Below are positions 10,746-23,545 of a stretch of 64,000 nt of DNA, piece after piece. The notes under the pieces were generated by a model. That model had not been told where the DNA came from. It saw nothing but the letters and a program-made list of their open reading frames with translations, and made no database searches. Source of the stretch: Ctenosaura bakeri (Eukaryota; Chordata; Lepidosauria; Squamata; Iguanidae). Made by a program: the position numbers and the translations under genes. The DNA is taken from contig CAOLHI010001023.1 of assembly GCA_948474755.1 (NCBI GenBank), forward strand, positions 124,001 through 188,000, in the 5' to 3' direction. Within the stretch, counting starts at the first letter, position 1, and each line of letters begins with the position of its first letter.

Positions 10746-12740
10746 CGATGTAACACCATACAAATTGGTTCATCCATATCTAGTTATACTTTTAAGAATT
10801 ACCTAATGATGGGTAGAAAGAGTGTTTGACTGAATACATATGAAATTGACACAGACCAAATAAAAATGGATTCATCCATCCATCCATCATCCCCAGCTAA
10901 ATTTTCTGGCAAGCCCTTAGAACCTATTCTGGTATGCAAACAGTGGCAAGTTAAGTTTTTCTCCAGTTTATCCCCATGTAAGGAAAAACTTTACTTCAGT
11001 TGTTTCCGTGTTCAGATATTTCCAAGATTAGGTTTGCCTCTGTTTTAGAATGTATGAAATTTGGAGTTCTCAGCAATTGTCCTATCCCACCCACACATCA
11101 CAGTTTTTCTGAACAACATCCACATTGTACAATTAGTGAAGACTTTCTTGAATGCACCTCTTAATTACTGTGAAAATGTACAAAATGACAACACCCTCTA
11201 TCAGCAAATTGGTTTCTTCTTGTTGTATGTGCTAGCTCTCTGCTGATGGGATCTTATTTTTATTCTGGAATATTTTTTCCCCCAAAAAAAACAAGAAAGA
11301 AAAATACTGAAGTGGTGTTATTCAAGGCTGTGTGAGACAGACAGATATTAATAGACTATTAATGCAGGCTAATGAAAGCAAGAATATGAATAGTCTCTGA
11401 CATAAGTGTTTTTCATGCGTTCTTGCTAACTGCATCAGAGTCAAAGATATAGGCGGTAGGCAAACAACTGAACCATGTAACCAAGCATAGTGAGGTATTA
11501 AGAAATACCAGCTGGCCACTTCCAGATGATATTTCTCTGTCCATGGCAAAACAATCAGTCTGCAATGGTTTGAAGGGAGGGAGAAGAAGGTAAGTTTGGC
11601 ATGAAGGCTGGCAGAAACAGCATGCTTCTTCAGAATTCATCAGCTGTGTTTTCTTTTAAATAACAGTTTCCCACTTCTCAATCTCTTTCCCTCTGTCTCT
11701 CAAGATTTAAACCATCTGCTCCCTGCTAGTATTACTTGCCTGAAGTGTCTTCATTTCTAAGTACACCAAGTCACGCTTTCAGGTGTTCTGACTTCTTGGT
11801 CATTCCATCCCAGTGACCTTAATAATGCTCTTACTTAGTGAAATGCCAAAGAAAGGAAAGGTTTCTCTTGCCCCTCCTTGCTCCCCGAAATGAAGCATCA
11901 GAGCTTTTGTTCTGTTGGTGAGAAAATCCCTTCTGGACACAAATCCTTTTCAGTGACAGCAGTTTGCACTCGTGCTGTACAGGAATGCTTCACAGTGGGC
12001 CATCTTTTCAAGACCAAGGATGTTTTTTTGTTCAAGGAATGTGGAGGAATAGAATGCTGATCTAGCACAGCGTAGTGGTGAATAGGCTGACCAACCTATG
12101 AATCAGAATATTCTTCCTCTGAATCTTCCTTTGATCATGAAATTCTTATTTGACCTGAGGAATATGCCCCTCTCTTTCAGCCTCAGCATCTCTTTGGCAA
12201 TATGAATATGAAGCGATAATATCCAGAATCTGGACACTTACTATTTGGGATTACAACTTGTTAGATTCAATATGGCCAATGCTGGTTGTAGGACTCTGGG
12301 AGTTGCAAACCAAGGCAGGAATCCTATTGGAGGGTTACATCTTTGAAAACGGACTTGCACCTACAGGAATTAAAATTGGGCAGTTCTGTAATGTTTGCAT
12401 CCAGTACAGGGCTGCTGTTATGTTACTAGGTAGCAGAGCTAGCAAAGTAACTGCTGTGCAATGAGACCAATGCACAAAGGGGATGCACATAGCATCAGTC
12501 CCGATGCACATCACATCAGTCCCAATGTGTATTGGGCATCAATGCACATCAGGCACTCTTGCCAGTGTCCTGTTATGCATCTTTACAATTCACTAAAGGG
12601 GTTTTCTAGTGTCTCTGCTACATAGCTAAGTATATGCAAAGTAATATAGATTAAGATAAAGGGTTCTGGCATAAGAAAGTAACTTTTCAAAATTTTGACC
12701 TACTTGATAAGGATATGATGTCAGGTACATGAAGCATTTT
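10746..12740. other. No recognised gene; scattered relics
   Basis: Includes a short (CATC)n run near 10873 and a small imperfect duplication around 12480-12550 (cacatcagtccc). A possible hAT-MITE fragment near 12280-12315 carries gtaggactctgggagttgca. No ORF with a recognisable domain. Confidence 0.5.
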
Positions 12741-14235
12741 GAACTATTGAATCATAGAATCAAGGGACATATAGTCCAAACCTTGTCAATAGTTGAATTG
12801 TTGAATCATAGGCCTTTTCCACACCGAGTGAGGGAATCACCCCACGCCGCTACTCATTGGACCTTTCGGCTCCTCGGTCCGGTCCATGGAGCTCCAGAGC
12901 AGTGTGTGCTCATCAATACGCACTGCTCTGGCGTCCCAAATGGCAGCTTCTGGTCGGTCGACTGTCTTGACCAACCGCTGAAGCTCGCCAGCCTAAAGCC
13001 CGCCCCCAGACAGATCACAGGAATCTGCCTAAGGGAGCAGGCTCGCAATGGCATGCTGCATGCTTTTGAAAGACTGGAAAAATCAGGTCTTTCAAAAGCA
13101 CGCTGGAGGACCACTTGGACTGGACTGAGGTGCGGATCTATCTTAAATAGGTCCGACCCAGTCCGTTCCAAGGTGCAGACCTCCTCCTTGGAGGACAGAC
13201 TGTGCCGTTTCAAAAACTCTGTGTGGAAAAGGCCATAGAATCAAGGGACATTTAGTCCAATTCCGTCATGCAGGAATACATAGCTGAGCACTCCTGAGAT
13301 GTGGTCATTCAACTTCTGTTAAAAGATTTCCACTGAAAGACAGTCCACTTGTGAGGCTGTCATTCCACTTTCAAACAGGATAGTCCTAATGTTTAGATGG
13401 AACTTTTTCCTTGCAATTTGAATCCATTATGCTGCAGTCCTAGTCTTTCAGCAGAAAACAAGCTTGCTTCATCTTCAACATGGCATCTCTTCAGATTTTT
13501 AAAAATGGCTATTGTGTTATCTCTCAGTCTTTTCATCCCCAAGCTAAGCATCCCAAGGTACCTAAGCTGCTCCTCAGGGCTTGATTTCTAATCTTTAACC
13601 TCATTGTCCTCCTCTGGACATGCTCAGTATCCTTCTTGAACTGTTGTAACCAGAACTGGACACAGGATTCCAGGTAAGGTCTAACCAAAGCAGATTTACA
13701 GTGGTAGCATCACTGTCTTTGATCCAGACAATATATTTCTGTTGATGTAAATTAGAATTGCATTGCATTTTTGGCTGCCACAACACTGTTGACACATGTT
13801 TACATTCTGTTCTACTAAGGCCCCTCAATCCTTTTCATATATACTATCAAGCCAGGTTTCACCCTCCTCTACCTGTGCATTTAATTTTTTCTGCCTAAAT
13901 GTGGTACCTTACCCTTATCTCTGTTGAAATTCATTTTGTTAGTTTTGGCCCAGCTCTCTGGTCTGTCCAATCTGTCTATCTGCCCTCTGAAGTATTAGCT
14001 ACTTATTTGGTGTAATTGGCAAACTGATAAGCATGGCCTCTATTCTATCACCCAAGTCATTCACAAAACCATTGAACAATACCAGGCCTAGGGAAGAACC
14101 CTGAGGCACCCAAAATACAACACTGAGGGAGTTGCTTTTCTCCAGGATGATAAAAAATAAATAAATATTGGTGAGTATTTTTTTGGTTTAGCCCATCAGT
14201 CATTTAAAAATCCACTCAACAATGATATTGTCTAG
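12741..14235 (-). mobile_element. CR1 LINE fragment (RT C-terminus to 3' end), carrying a family C element
   Basis: Antisense on the plus strand. The 3' end with GAATCATA octamers is at the left, followed by blocks such as aactggacacaggattccag and cattttgttagttttggccc, whose complement encodes ESWAKTNKMNFNRDK of the CR1 reverse transcriptase. The fragment is interrupted at 12811-13234. The flanking text gaatcaagggacat occurs both 50 bp before and directly after the insertion, so the target itself is partly duplicated. Many stops; inactive. Confidence 0.85.
12811..13234. mobile_element. Family C MITE with 3-bp duplication
   Basis: Ends ggccttttccacac and gtgtggaaaaggcc, flanked by ATA (12808-12810 and 13235-13237). 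GC-rich and CpG-rich, unlike its AT-rich surroundings. It has internal inverted repeats such as ccagagcagtgtgtgctcat with its partner gcactgctctgg. The 169-codon plus frame over it is not a gene: it starts in CR1 sequence and runs through the palindromes. Confidence 0.85.
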
Positions 14236-14634
14236 CAGAAACCTGAATATTCAAAATAAATGCGAAGTGTTAGTCGAACACCGTGTGAAGATGATCTTTC
14301 ATCCTGTTTCAAAAGCAGGATATTCTTGACAGGTTCACACATGCATCATATATACACTCTACCAAAGTGGGGTTTATATCCCCAGAAGCTCATGCTAACA
14401 TAAAAACCAGTTAGTCTTAAAGGTCTGCTATGTAAAGAATTTCAGTTGAACTGTTTTTCCTTTCATTCCACTTTGTGAGGATATCAAATATTTAACCTGT
14501 AATATAATCTTACTGTGTTTAAAACGGAATAAAAATTATAATGGAAAAAAAATTATTAAAGATGCTACTATATTTCCATTTTTCATTCTCCTCATCCCTT
14601 CCTCCTTTTTATACTGTGAGAGACTGTGGCTACT
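14236..14634. other. Unassigned; possible repeat relic and L1-like tail
   Basis: Around 14385-14430 the text gctcatgctaacataaaaac resembles a repeat common in reptile genomes. The stretch near 14518-14560 (AATAAAAATTAT then A-rich) looks like an L1 tail. Both assignments are weak. Confidence 0.35.
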
Positions 14635-14815
14635 CAGTCGCATAGGGCCTGGGGGGGCCGGGCGGCAATTCATCCCGGGTGGCAATGGGATGTTCTGGTC
14701 TTTAGTCACGCCCCCACACAACATGGCCATGCCTCCACATACCACAGCCATGCCCCCATGCACCACATCCACGCCCCTCCCGCCCCCCCTCCACACACTC
14801 CAAGCTCCACCACTG
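14635..14815 (-). mobile_element. hAT MITE family H, copy 1
   Basis: 181 bp. The right end reads agctccaccactg and the left end cagtcgcat. Octamers TGGCTACT (14627-14634) and TGGCTTCT (14816-14823) match at 7 of 8 positions, as for a hAT 8-bp duplication. The interior holds about 3.3 copies of a 21-bp unit (cacgcccccacacaacatgg type) at 14707-14781. Confidence 0.75.
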
Positions 14816-14823
14816 TGGCTTCT

Positions 14824-16453
14824 TCTTTGAATATTCTACCAAAGCGCTTCCCATTAGCTTCCCACCTGACTTGAAGATTATATGTTATATTGCACCCATG
14901 TGTAATGAAATCCCATTGTTTTCTTTTCTTCTAAAAGCTAGTCAATACTTATATCCAGGGGAAGCTAGTGTTTCTGCTGCGAGTTGGGCACTGAATCCAT
15001 TCTACATGAGCCATTCAAGGTACAAATGGCCCCTTTGCGGGGGATTAGAGCTCACATTGGATTGCTCCTTTAACATTCAGCCTAAATCTCAGAATGCATT
15101 CACGGCTCTGTAACACTGGAACTATCATCCTCCTGTTTGTATGCTTTTTCTTTGGAATGCATTTCCTCCTTTATCATCCACAAAACTGCTTTTTAATTTG
15201 TTTAGATCCATGTTTGCTCTAAAAGTGGTTGGCAGGGGACTGTGTAAGCACTACCTTCCCCTCTCCAACTTGTCCACTTCAAAGAATTTCCTTCTGCCAT
15301 TACTTTGTCAAAGAGAAGAGCACACTGGGGCTTCATGGCATGTGGCTACAGTATAGGCAGATACACTTGTTTTGGAGTGAAGGACAAACAGAGTCCGTGC
15401 AGTTCAGTTTCATTTTGTTCTGAAATGAATGAACTCTCAGCCAGTTAGGAACTAGGAAATCGCTGGCATCAGTAGCAACAGCAGAACCATCTTTATGAAC
15501 TGCTCTTAGCAGCTGCCACAATATTTACCCCAACTGCCTGGATATTGTTTTTTGATTCCAGAAATCCTGGAGAAGACAATAGATGGTTGCCACTGCAGTC
15601 TGGAGCAACATATTAAGGCACAGTGGGTAAATCTTTAACATGGCAGCTGCTGCCTGATGAGAGAGACATCTTACAAAATGATACATTTAAGAAAGAAGGG
15701 GAAATAAGAAAAAACAAAACAAAATAGGTATTAGTAAGAAAACTGATGCCCTTTCAATTAATGGATAGTGAAATGAGCCACTTTCATGAATCGTCATTAC
15801 TAACAATAACAAAATGGGGTATTCTCCATTATAAATGTTTGCTTCCTGCAATAGATTTGCCACTGCCAGTTTCCAGAGAATGACAATATCCCACTAGGAT
15901 CCAACTGAGGAAGGATATTGGGATGTGTCTGCTTTATTAGTCCAGAGAGTCATTTTACAATTAGCAATTTCCATTTTGAGCACCATAGGGTACAGTTTGT
16001 ATATACTGTTCATTCCTAGTTGAACAGTAATAACTTTCCTATTTCCGCTACCTTTCTGTCATTTTTATATAGTCTAAAAATATTACAGCATTCAAATTAG
16101 TGCAAAACGCAGCTCTATTTCATTTAACTGCCAGAATTAAGTGATTTCGCTCTCTCTTTCTTTTAAAATGGAAGGAAGAGGAAAGAATGGGGCTTTTGTA
16201 CCAATGAACCAGCCAGTTCTTTTTATGGCTTACCATATAGGCTCTGTAGATTCATGCATTTAAATAATACCTTCTGTGTGTTTGTTTGCAGAAAGGACTT
16301 TTTCTATTGCTTACTCTATAGCTGGGCAACTTCTGGTCCCAGGTGACAGGTGCCCCCCCCACCTAACCTCATGACCAAAGCAAGAACTCCCATTCAGATC
16401 TCTCAAGAACAGCAGCTCTCTCTCCTGCTGTCTGATAGGGAGAAGGAAAAGAA

Positions 16454-16505
<52 letters not shown>

Positions 16506-17406
16506 GTAGTGGGCTTATATATTTTTGGATCTAGCCCTATATACCACAGACTTTAGCTCCAACTACTGCTGGCTTGTGACTTCTGACAGTCTACCCCCAC
16601 AGATATAAAGCCCTAAACATAAAAAAGGTCGACCACAACTGTACCCCGAAATCATGCCTTTAACCTGTTACAGAAGGAATGTTGCTAGGTTTAGCTGAGA
16701 TATTTCTGTATCCTTGCACTTGGATAAGTCTTGCCTTCCCGTATGCTTTCTGACCCAGTACAAGTTTCTGGTCTTTACTTTCAAAACTTTTCCAGACGTT
16801 GTCCTTCCTTTCCTTTTGATCCCTCTTCCATCCTTATCCAAGAGTTTTATCCACCAACTTTGCGTACCCCAGCCATCTGAATATCTCTAACTCCTTCAAA
16901 CAACTCTACCTTTCTCTCAGACTGACCTTGTTCTCTGCCTCTGTTGCTTTAAATCTGTCCTCAAAACTCACATTTTGCTTGATGTTTTTAGCACAACCCC
17001 CAAGCTCATGGATAGGCAGCTATTTTTGGACTACAGTTTCAAAATCCCTCATCACTGGCTAGACAACTTGTTTACCTCCAACCTAGTTCTTATACCACCC
17101 CATAAATTAGCTTAGGTGCTGAACACTGTATTCTCAAAATATGGGCTAAAAACCAGAGCAAATACACTAGGTATTGGTAGATTCTCATTAAAATAAGTAT
17201 CATGTGAACTTTTCTCCTATCCTTACATGTAAAATCACATTTTCCTGTCTGTTGATGCAGTTGTCATTTGAGAGTTGCATTGGTATATAGGGAGCACCTT
17301 TGACTGCATTTTGGAGTTGGATTGCCAATGAAAATTACTGATGGTCTATGCATATACTACAGAAAGAATGATGGGTTTGTAGTGTTCTGAAATAGAGACA
17401 TACAAT
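14824..17406. other. No recognised gene
   Basis: Long low-repeat stretch with a (GAAA)n microsatellite. A possible hAT-MITE fragment lies near 17015-17075. No ORF has a recognisable domain. Confidence 0.5.
16446..16505. repeat. (GAAA)n microsatellite
   Basis: About 13 GAAA units after an interrupted start. Confidence 0.95.
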
Positions 17407-17421
17407 ATAGTCTGGAATATA

Positions 17422-18740
17422 TATATATATTATAAATTTCCATATTTACAAATATTATAACTATCCATATTTACAAATATCTTAGCAAGAAAAACATTCA
17501 TTAATATTTTGTAAATATATAAAAACAAAAAAAAATCAAATTTGTATATCCAGAAAGTATCCATAACAATTACCTTTCTAAATATCTCTAGTTCTTATAA
17601 TACGTTATAATCTAATAATTTCTGCTTCTTCATCTATATCATATCATATTTAATCATGAAAGATTTCCTTCATTTAATTTCTTGTTATTACATATTCCAT
17701 ACTTCTACATATACATTGTTCTATATATATTTATTCATATACATATACAAATTCAACTTCCTTCCTTCCTTTCTCTTGTTTGGTTGATTAATTACTTTTT
17801 CACGTTTCCTCTGATACTTTCATTTTTCTAGTGACCTACCTTATTACTTTTAATTTCAACCCTTCCCTTTTCTCCTATCTTTGCTTACTGTTGTCATCTC
17901 TTCTCCCTCTACATTCTTATTTTTCATATTTCCATCTAAATCGCCCATTTTTGTTGTATGTATCTTTTAATTGGTTTCATTTCATTACGGTTTTTTCCTT
18001 TTGTCTCACCTTTAAGTGCCATAGTCAAATTGTCCATCCTTATCAATTCTCCTGTTCATCTTTATCTGGAACAAGTTCATTCTTCCAGTATTTTGCATAG
18101 GTAATTCTTGCTGTCGATAACATGTACAGTATAACTCTCCAATATTTCATATAGTCTTTATCTATTTGGTGTAACATATTTAAAAGAAAGATCTCTGGAG
18201 ATAAGGGGATGCTGATTTGTAGTATTTCCATTATTTTCTTATGTACATTTTTCCAGTATTTTTTGGCTTTTGTGCATGACCACCACATGTGAAAAAATGT
18301 TCCTTCTTCTTCTGTACATTTCCAACATTTGCTCAGGGTCTTATATATTTTCCTTAGCTTTACTCGGTCTAGATACCATCTATAAAGCACCTTGAAATGA
18401 TTTTCTTTCAGATTTTGGGCCAATGTAAATTTTTGTGTATTCTTCCAACTTTTTCCCCAGTGTTCAATCTGACCTCATGCCCTATATTTCGTGCCCATAA
18501 TATCATCGACTCTTTAATTCTTTCTGTCTCTAATTCTCTATTTAGTAATAGTTTATATAACTGCGCCACCAAATGATCTGTTTTCTCAAAAATGGCTTTC
18601 TCAAATTCATTCTGTTGTCTTTTACTTTCAAATCCTTCCAGTTTTTTGTCCATTTTAAATCTTTCTTTAAGTTGATGATATAAAAACCATTGGCAAAAAT
18701 GACCTTCCTTTTCCAATTCCTCTCTTGTTTTTATTCTTAA
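17422..18740 (-). mobile_element. 5'-truncated L1 insertion with 15-bp target duplication
   Basis: The direct repeat atagtctggaatata stands at 17407-17421 and again at 18741-18755, bounding a 1.32-kb minus-strand L1 3' part. Two overlapping minus frames (18408-18716 and 18043-18423) give GTFFHMWWSCTKAKKYWKN, IPLSPEIFLLNMLHQ and ARITYAKYWKN, the C-terminal ORF2 region. A frameshift separates them. The 3' UTR is AT-rich and the tail next to the duplication is (AT)n rather than poly(A). No RT or endonuclease domain remains. Confidence 0.9.
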
Positions 18741-18755
18741 ATAGTCTGGAATATA

Positions 18756-20926
18756 AATAACAAAAGAGCAGAGTTAAAAACAGAGATACTTGAGTTCTCT
18801 GCACATTATGACAGAAGCAGAAATCTCATGTATAAATAGTGTGTGTTTTCAGAAATGAAACAGGGAATGAATTAAGTTATCTCCCATTAAGTTTGTGATT
18901 GTCTTAAACTCCCAGGCCATGTCAGAAGAGAAATAAAATGAGGAAAGCCATAGCAAATGCTGCATTGCCCTGCTTCTATAATAAACCAGCCAAGGCAGCT
19001 GCATTAAATATCATAAGGCCAACCTGTGAAGATTCACTCAGCATGGGAGACAAGCAAACCTGTTGCCTTCTTGGCTAAGACTCATGTAGGTGGTTTGGCC
19101 ATAGCATGTTAAGCTTTTGAATAAAGCACAAGAACATGAGAATGAATTAAAGCCTCTTAAACATACTGCTTGTGGACACACCTGGTTCCTTTTTAAAACA
19201 TGAAATATGCTCCCCCTCAGTCTTATTTCAAAAACACATCAAGGAGAAAAATATGGCACCGAGGAAGGATGTGGAAAAGAAATACAAGTTTCCCCAAGTC
19301 ACATTTAATCTACAGCTCTGGGAGCACGCAAAGAAGAATCATGAGATGTTGGGGAAATAAAACTGATTTAAATTTACCTGATCAGCAGGGCTTTTTTGTG
19401 AGAAAGAGCCCAGTTTGCAGTGAGCATTTCTTCAATTCTTCACCCACCTGTCTGCTGCCAAATGAAGAACAGATGTGCACCATGTGAGGAGGTGCAAATA
19501 TGACTCAGGTATGAGGGCTGCATTTTTGATTCTTTTCCATCTGATGCCTCTATCTACCTAATGCTGTCCTCCCAAGGTGCATGCAAACAATCTGTTGTAT
19601 GTTGTTGCCTGCCAAGACATCCGGTGAAATATCATGAAAACATAACAGAAAGAAAAAGTATTTCTGGATGAGGATTTGAGCTCTGAAACAGTACAGTTTT
19701 GAACTATAAGTCAGAATATTCTAGCTATATAGCTACTGGGAAAGGGATTCTGGAAACTGCAGTCCACAATTATTCTAAGCTCAGATAAGGATATAAGAAG
19801 GATAAGACCCTTTCACCAGATCCTGGAAATATTAAATAGTGAGGAGCTTTGGATGTGTTCATCCAAGCCCAGAGGCAGAACAAAGCCTTGGAAAGAACAG
19901 TAGAAGTAGCTTAATAGCCATGCAAGGAGAAAATGTATGGGAAATGGGAAGAGGAAATGAAGGAAAAGGGAAAGCACATGCCAGATTCACACTTGCCAGC
20001 TTGCAAATATAACAAGTAAAAAGAATCTTAACTTGGCTAGTTGTTTTTACCTGCTTGATTAGAATCTTGGATTTCATAGCATTTGCAGATTCCTTGCAGG
20101 GAAGACGATCTGAAGGAGTGAGAATGTCTTTGGACTCCTGGTTTGGATGTTTTCCAGGTGGTAAAATTCTGTTGATGTTACCCCTCCCTATGAAATTAGA
20201 GGCCTCTTAACTTAGATGAATTTTTGGGTACAGCAATTGTATGACAAGTTAGATTTCTGATGTAAATAGGCCAGCTACTCAGTAAGAAGTTTATATAGAT
20301 TCTCCTACTAACTCCTGTCTTATTCTGGATTTACATTACAAAATATTAGCTAGTTTCAACAAGCTGATGTATTGTTTTTAAAAGAACATTGATTTTTAGG
20401 AGGCATATTTGGAAATAAAATTAAAGATTTTTATGGAGTCAGTCTCTCCATAGGAGTTGTTGAAACATCCTAGGGAGCACTAATGAAAATAAAGTCCATT
20501 ATAGTATGTACAAGACTAAAGCCTAAGGTAACATTTATTTCCATGGGACTAAGGGCTCTGAATCTTTGCTTATTTCATTCACACATGCAAGACTGAAAAC
20601 TTTGATCCCAATTGGGTGACATTATGGGAATGTTTGTTTATCTTTGTTTATTTGTTTCATATTGGCACTTCAATTTTTTTTGCACTTTTCTTCATGAAAC
20701 ATTTTTGCACAAATCCTTGGCCAGTATTCTACAAGAGCTACTTAGTGAATTATAGTTAACTATTTAATTAAGTAAACTGTCTGGGCTATCTCCCAAATCT
20801 GATGGAAATGTTATCCTGCCATATTCCAATCACTTGCAGAATGGACTTCTTCCCCATGCGGCTGGTGCCCAGTAAAGTAGGTTGAGGGGGCAACTAGGAT
20901 TGTGGCAATAGTGTCACAATTGTGAC
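18756..20926. other. No recognised gene
   Basis: Frames such as 19172-19360 and 19859-20077 carry no recognisable domain. Confidence 0.55.
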
Positions 20927-20929
20927 TAA

Positions 20930-21549
20930 GGTCATTTCTGTAATACACTGTTATAAGACCTTTTTGCACGCCGTTTCTAAAGCGAGAGGGTCCTTTGAGC
21001 GTTGCGTAAATGGGAGGAGCAGTCTGCACGACGCGCTCAAGGGCCTGACGTGGACTGTGCGCACATTTTTTTATTTCCGGCTTAAAACCAAAAATGCCAC
21101 GTGGTCACACATCACTCCAGGGCCCCGCGCGCACTTACTGCCCTGCAGAGCCTTGGGAGCCGGGCCAGTCACATTTCCTGCCCCAGCGCAGCCTACAGCT
21201 CCCAGGCTGCACTGCGGAAGGAAGGGGCAGGGCAGGGACGGGGTGTTTGTGCGACCAGCAAGCCAGCTGCGGCAAGGAAGCAGAAGGGATGTGAGTGCCT
21301 CATGCAAGAGGCTGCTTGTGCTAATGCTGCCCCCCACCTCCGCAAAAAGGTAAGGTGCGGAAAGGGCCATAGTGTTATTATTCCACTTTCCACATCCTGT
21401 GGAATTCTGGGGTTTGTGGTTTATTGAGGCTTAATTGCTCTCTGGTTGAGAATTCTAAATGCCCTTCCCTAAACTAAAAAAACCCCAGGATTCTGTAGGA
21501 TGTTGAAAGGGGAATAATAGCACTATAAGAGTTGAATGCAGAAATGGCC
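20930..21549. mobile_element. Family B MITE, copy B2, split by a family A element
   Basis: Starts ggtcatttctgtaatacac and ends gcagaaatggcc, flanked by TAA (20927-20929 and 21550-21552). The 5' arm is cut after ctgttata by element A3 (20956-21368) and resumes with atagtgttattattccac. Removing A3 and one ATA restores the family B consensus. Confidence 0.9.
20956..21368 (+). mobile_element. Family A MITE, copy A3, inside B2
   Basis: 413 bp, from agacctttttgcac to ggtgcggaaagggcc with the ATA duplication (20953-20955, 21369-21371). The left terminal hairpin is more decayed than in other copies. CpG-rich interior with the shared CCCAGGCTGCACTGCGGAAG block. Confidence 0.9.
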
Positions 21550-21552
21550 TAA

Positions 21553-21987
21553 GTAGTAGTCATGAATATGGAACAGTTACCTAGCATCACTACCTAGCAT
21601 CATCCATTCTGCCAGTGATTGGATCATGGGTGAATGACATTTCTTTCAAGTTTGGGGAGGGAAGGGTCAAGACAGAACAGGCTACCTAATTAAGTATACT
21701 TAATGTACTTGACTAAATAGCTCTTGTAAAAATACCGTCCAGGGTTTCCTACACAAAAATAATTTTTGCACAAAACCACAGACAAAATTTTCAGAGCAGT
21801 CCTGAAATGTGAAAAACTTAAAAAAAATTCACCTGAAAAATGATTAATGTCTTTTTTGACTGAATGTTTTGACATGTCAAGACACTCTTTCTTCTTCTCA
21901 AGGACAAGAAATTTACGCAAACATGACCAAGACTGCAGTCCTATGCACAGGTTCTTGGAAATAATTCAGTGGGACTTCTGAACAGAC
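21553..21987. other. No recognised feature
   Basis: Nothing identifiable. Confidence 0.6.
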
Positions 21988-21995
21988 CTGTATAG

Positions 21996-22377
21996 CAGAG
22001 CTTTCCAAACTTTTTGTGTTGGTGAAACACTATTTTCAACATGCATCCTTTCATGACACAGTAATCCAGCTTTACTAGCAAACCGGAGGTACCCAGAGGT
22101 ATATCTAGAGTGGGGAAAGACTTCCCCCCTGATCCTGGCCTACTGCTGTCACCCTCACCAGGAAAGGCCCCAGTGAGAGCAATGGCAGGGGAAAAGGCAG
22201 CCCCCTTCCAGCCAGTCCTTGTCTGCTGCTGTCGCTCTTGCTGGGGAAAAGCCACAGTGAGAGCAACAGCAGTGGACCAGGCTTGGGGGGCATGTCTTTC
22301 CTTGCTGGGGAGGTGACACACCAACACATTACAGGTGACACACCAATGTGTTGTGACACACCATTTGCAAAGCCCTG
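21996..22377. mobile_element. hAT MITE family G, copy 1, with an unrelated interior
   Basis: Termini cagagctttccaaact and tttgcaaagccctg, with the 8-bp duplication CTGTATAG (21988-21995 and 22378-22385). The ends match the copies at 30429 and 57910, but the middle (about 22090-22320) is different. It is GC-richer and contains two related units around gccccagtgagagcaatggc and gccacagtgagagcaacagc. Confidence 0.9.
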
Positions 22378-22399
22378 CTGTATAGGATTGCACCACAAT

Positions 22400-22608
22400 C
22401 TTTGTTGTTGAGTGCCTTCAAGTCATTTTTAACTTACGGTAACCTTAAGGCAAACCTATCATGAGGTTGGCAAGATGTGTTCAGAGGGTTTTTTCCCTTG
22501 CTACCCTCTAAGACTGGGTGAGTGTGACTTGCTCAAGTTCACCCAGTGGGTTTCCATGGCTGAGTAGGGATTCGAGCCCTGGTCTCCAGACTTGGAACCA
22601 CAAGCTTA
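22400..22608 (-). mobile_element. tRNA-derived SINE
   Basis: Antisense copy: ttgttgttgagtgccttcaa, cacccagtgggtttccatgg, ggattcgagccctggtctcc (complement of the B box). Confidence 0.85.
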
Positions 22609-23454
22609 TCTCCTGTTTTAACCCAGAAAGTTGTTTCCTGGAATACTTCCTCCCCCTCCTCCTCCTCCTCTCTCCCAGAAGGGGAGACAAGGTGGATCTT
22701 GAGACAATTATCTTTTAAGAAGATTCAGATAATCCCACATACTGCACATCACCGCTGCCACCATCATCAGTCTTATTTTCCTTCCAGAAAAAGATGCGTG
22801 GAGCCCTTGATGAAAAAAATTCAGCTCCAGTTATATAAAATATTTGAAACAGACTTCAAGTTTTTTTTAACCCCCCCCCCGATATCTCATTTGTTGATAA
22901 CTGACTGAAGATATTGCTGATCATCTGCTCAACACACAGAATCACTAAAAGGTCAAACCAGTTCCCTTATAACAAAACGGAAATGCAGGCTCAAAGAACA
23001 CATCACATCACAATGTATATAACGGCAATCTGGTGACTCGTTCAGAGAAGGAAGAGCTCCCACAGGTAGTTGAGAGGTGACTGAGGCCAGCAACATTTAA
23101 CCCTTTCCCCCATTTACTGGACTGTTTCCCTTCTACAACTCATCTCTTCATAGATTGACTGTCCATGAAGCTTCAACTGTGTGGTTTCCCTAGCAGCTCA
23201 ATGGGAACATAAAAAGTCAAATGAATGAAGTGGGGGGCTCTTCTGTGAGTGGAAATGAAGCTTGCAAGGCCACACAGTTCAACACACACACAACCTACTG
23301 AATGATAGAGTCCTCTATGGCAATTACCCTTTTATGCCTGTAATTTAGATGGCATAAGATGATCTGGTAAGGTTCTCTTTTCAGTTACTGTACTCCGTAG
23401 AATATACCATTGCTGTTGTAAAGCTGGATCACAATGATTGAGAAAACAGTCTTA
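22609..23454. other. No recognised gene; (CTC)n tract
   Basis: A (CTC)n simple repeat is at 22649-22675 and a C run near 22871-22880. Nothing else could be assigned. Confidence 0.55.
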
Positions 23455-23545
23455 ATTTCCATTATTATTAGCAGTAGTAATATTATTTATATCCCACCTT
23501 GTTCCCAGTTTGGGAATCAAGGCAGCTTACAGCAGAAGGCTGTGT
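23455..23545 (-). mobile_element. LINE tail fragment, antisense
   Basis: The text attatttatatcccaccttg followed by aatcaaggcagcttac is the complement of the usual 'aagctgcctt...gtgggatataaat' end of L2-clade elements. Confidence 0.5.

Noticed and set aside
12729..13238. Longest open frame in the window (169 codons, plus strand) as a gene
   Set aside because: It starts in CR1 sequence, runs through the palindromic family C element and ends at its right border. An overlapping 119-codon frame exists on the other strand, as expected for inverted repeats.
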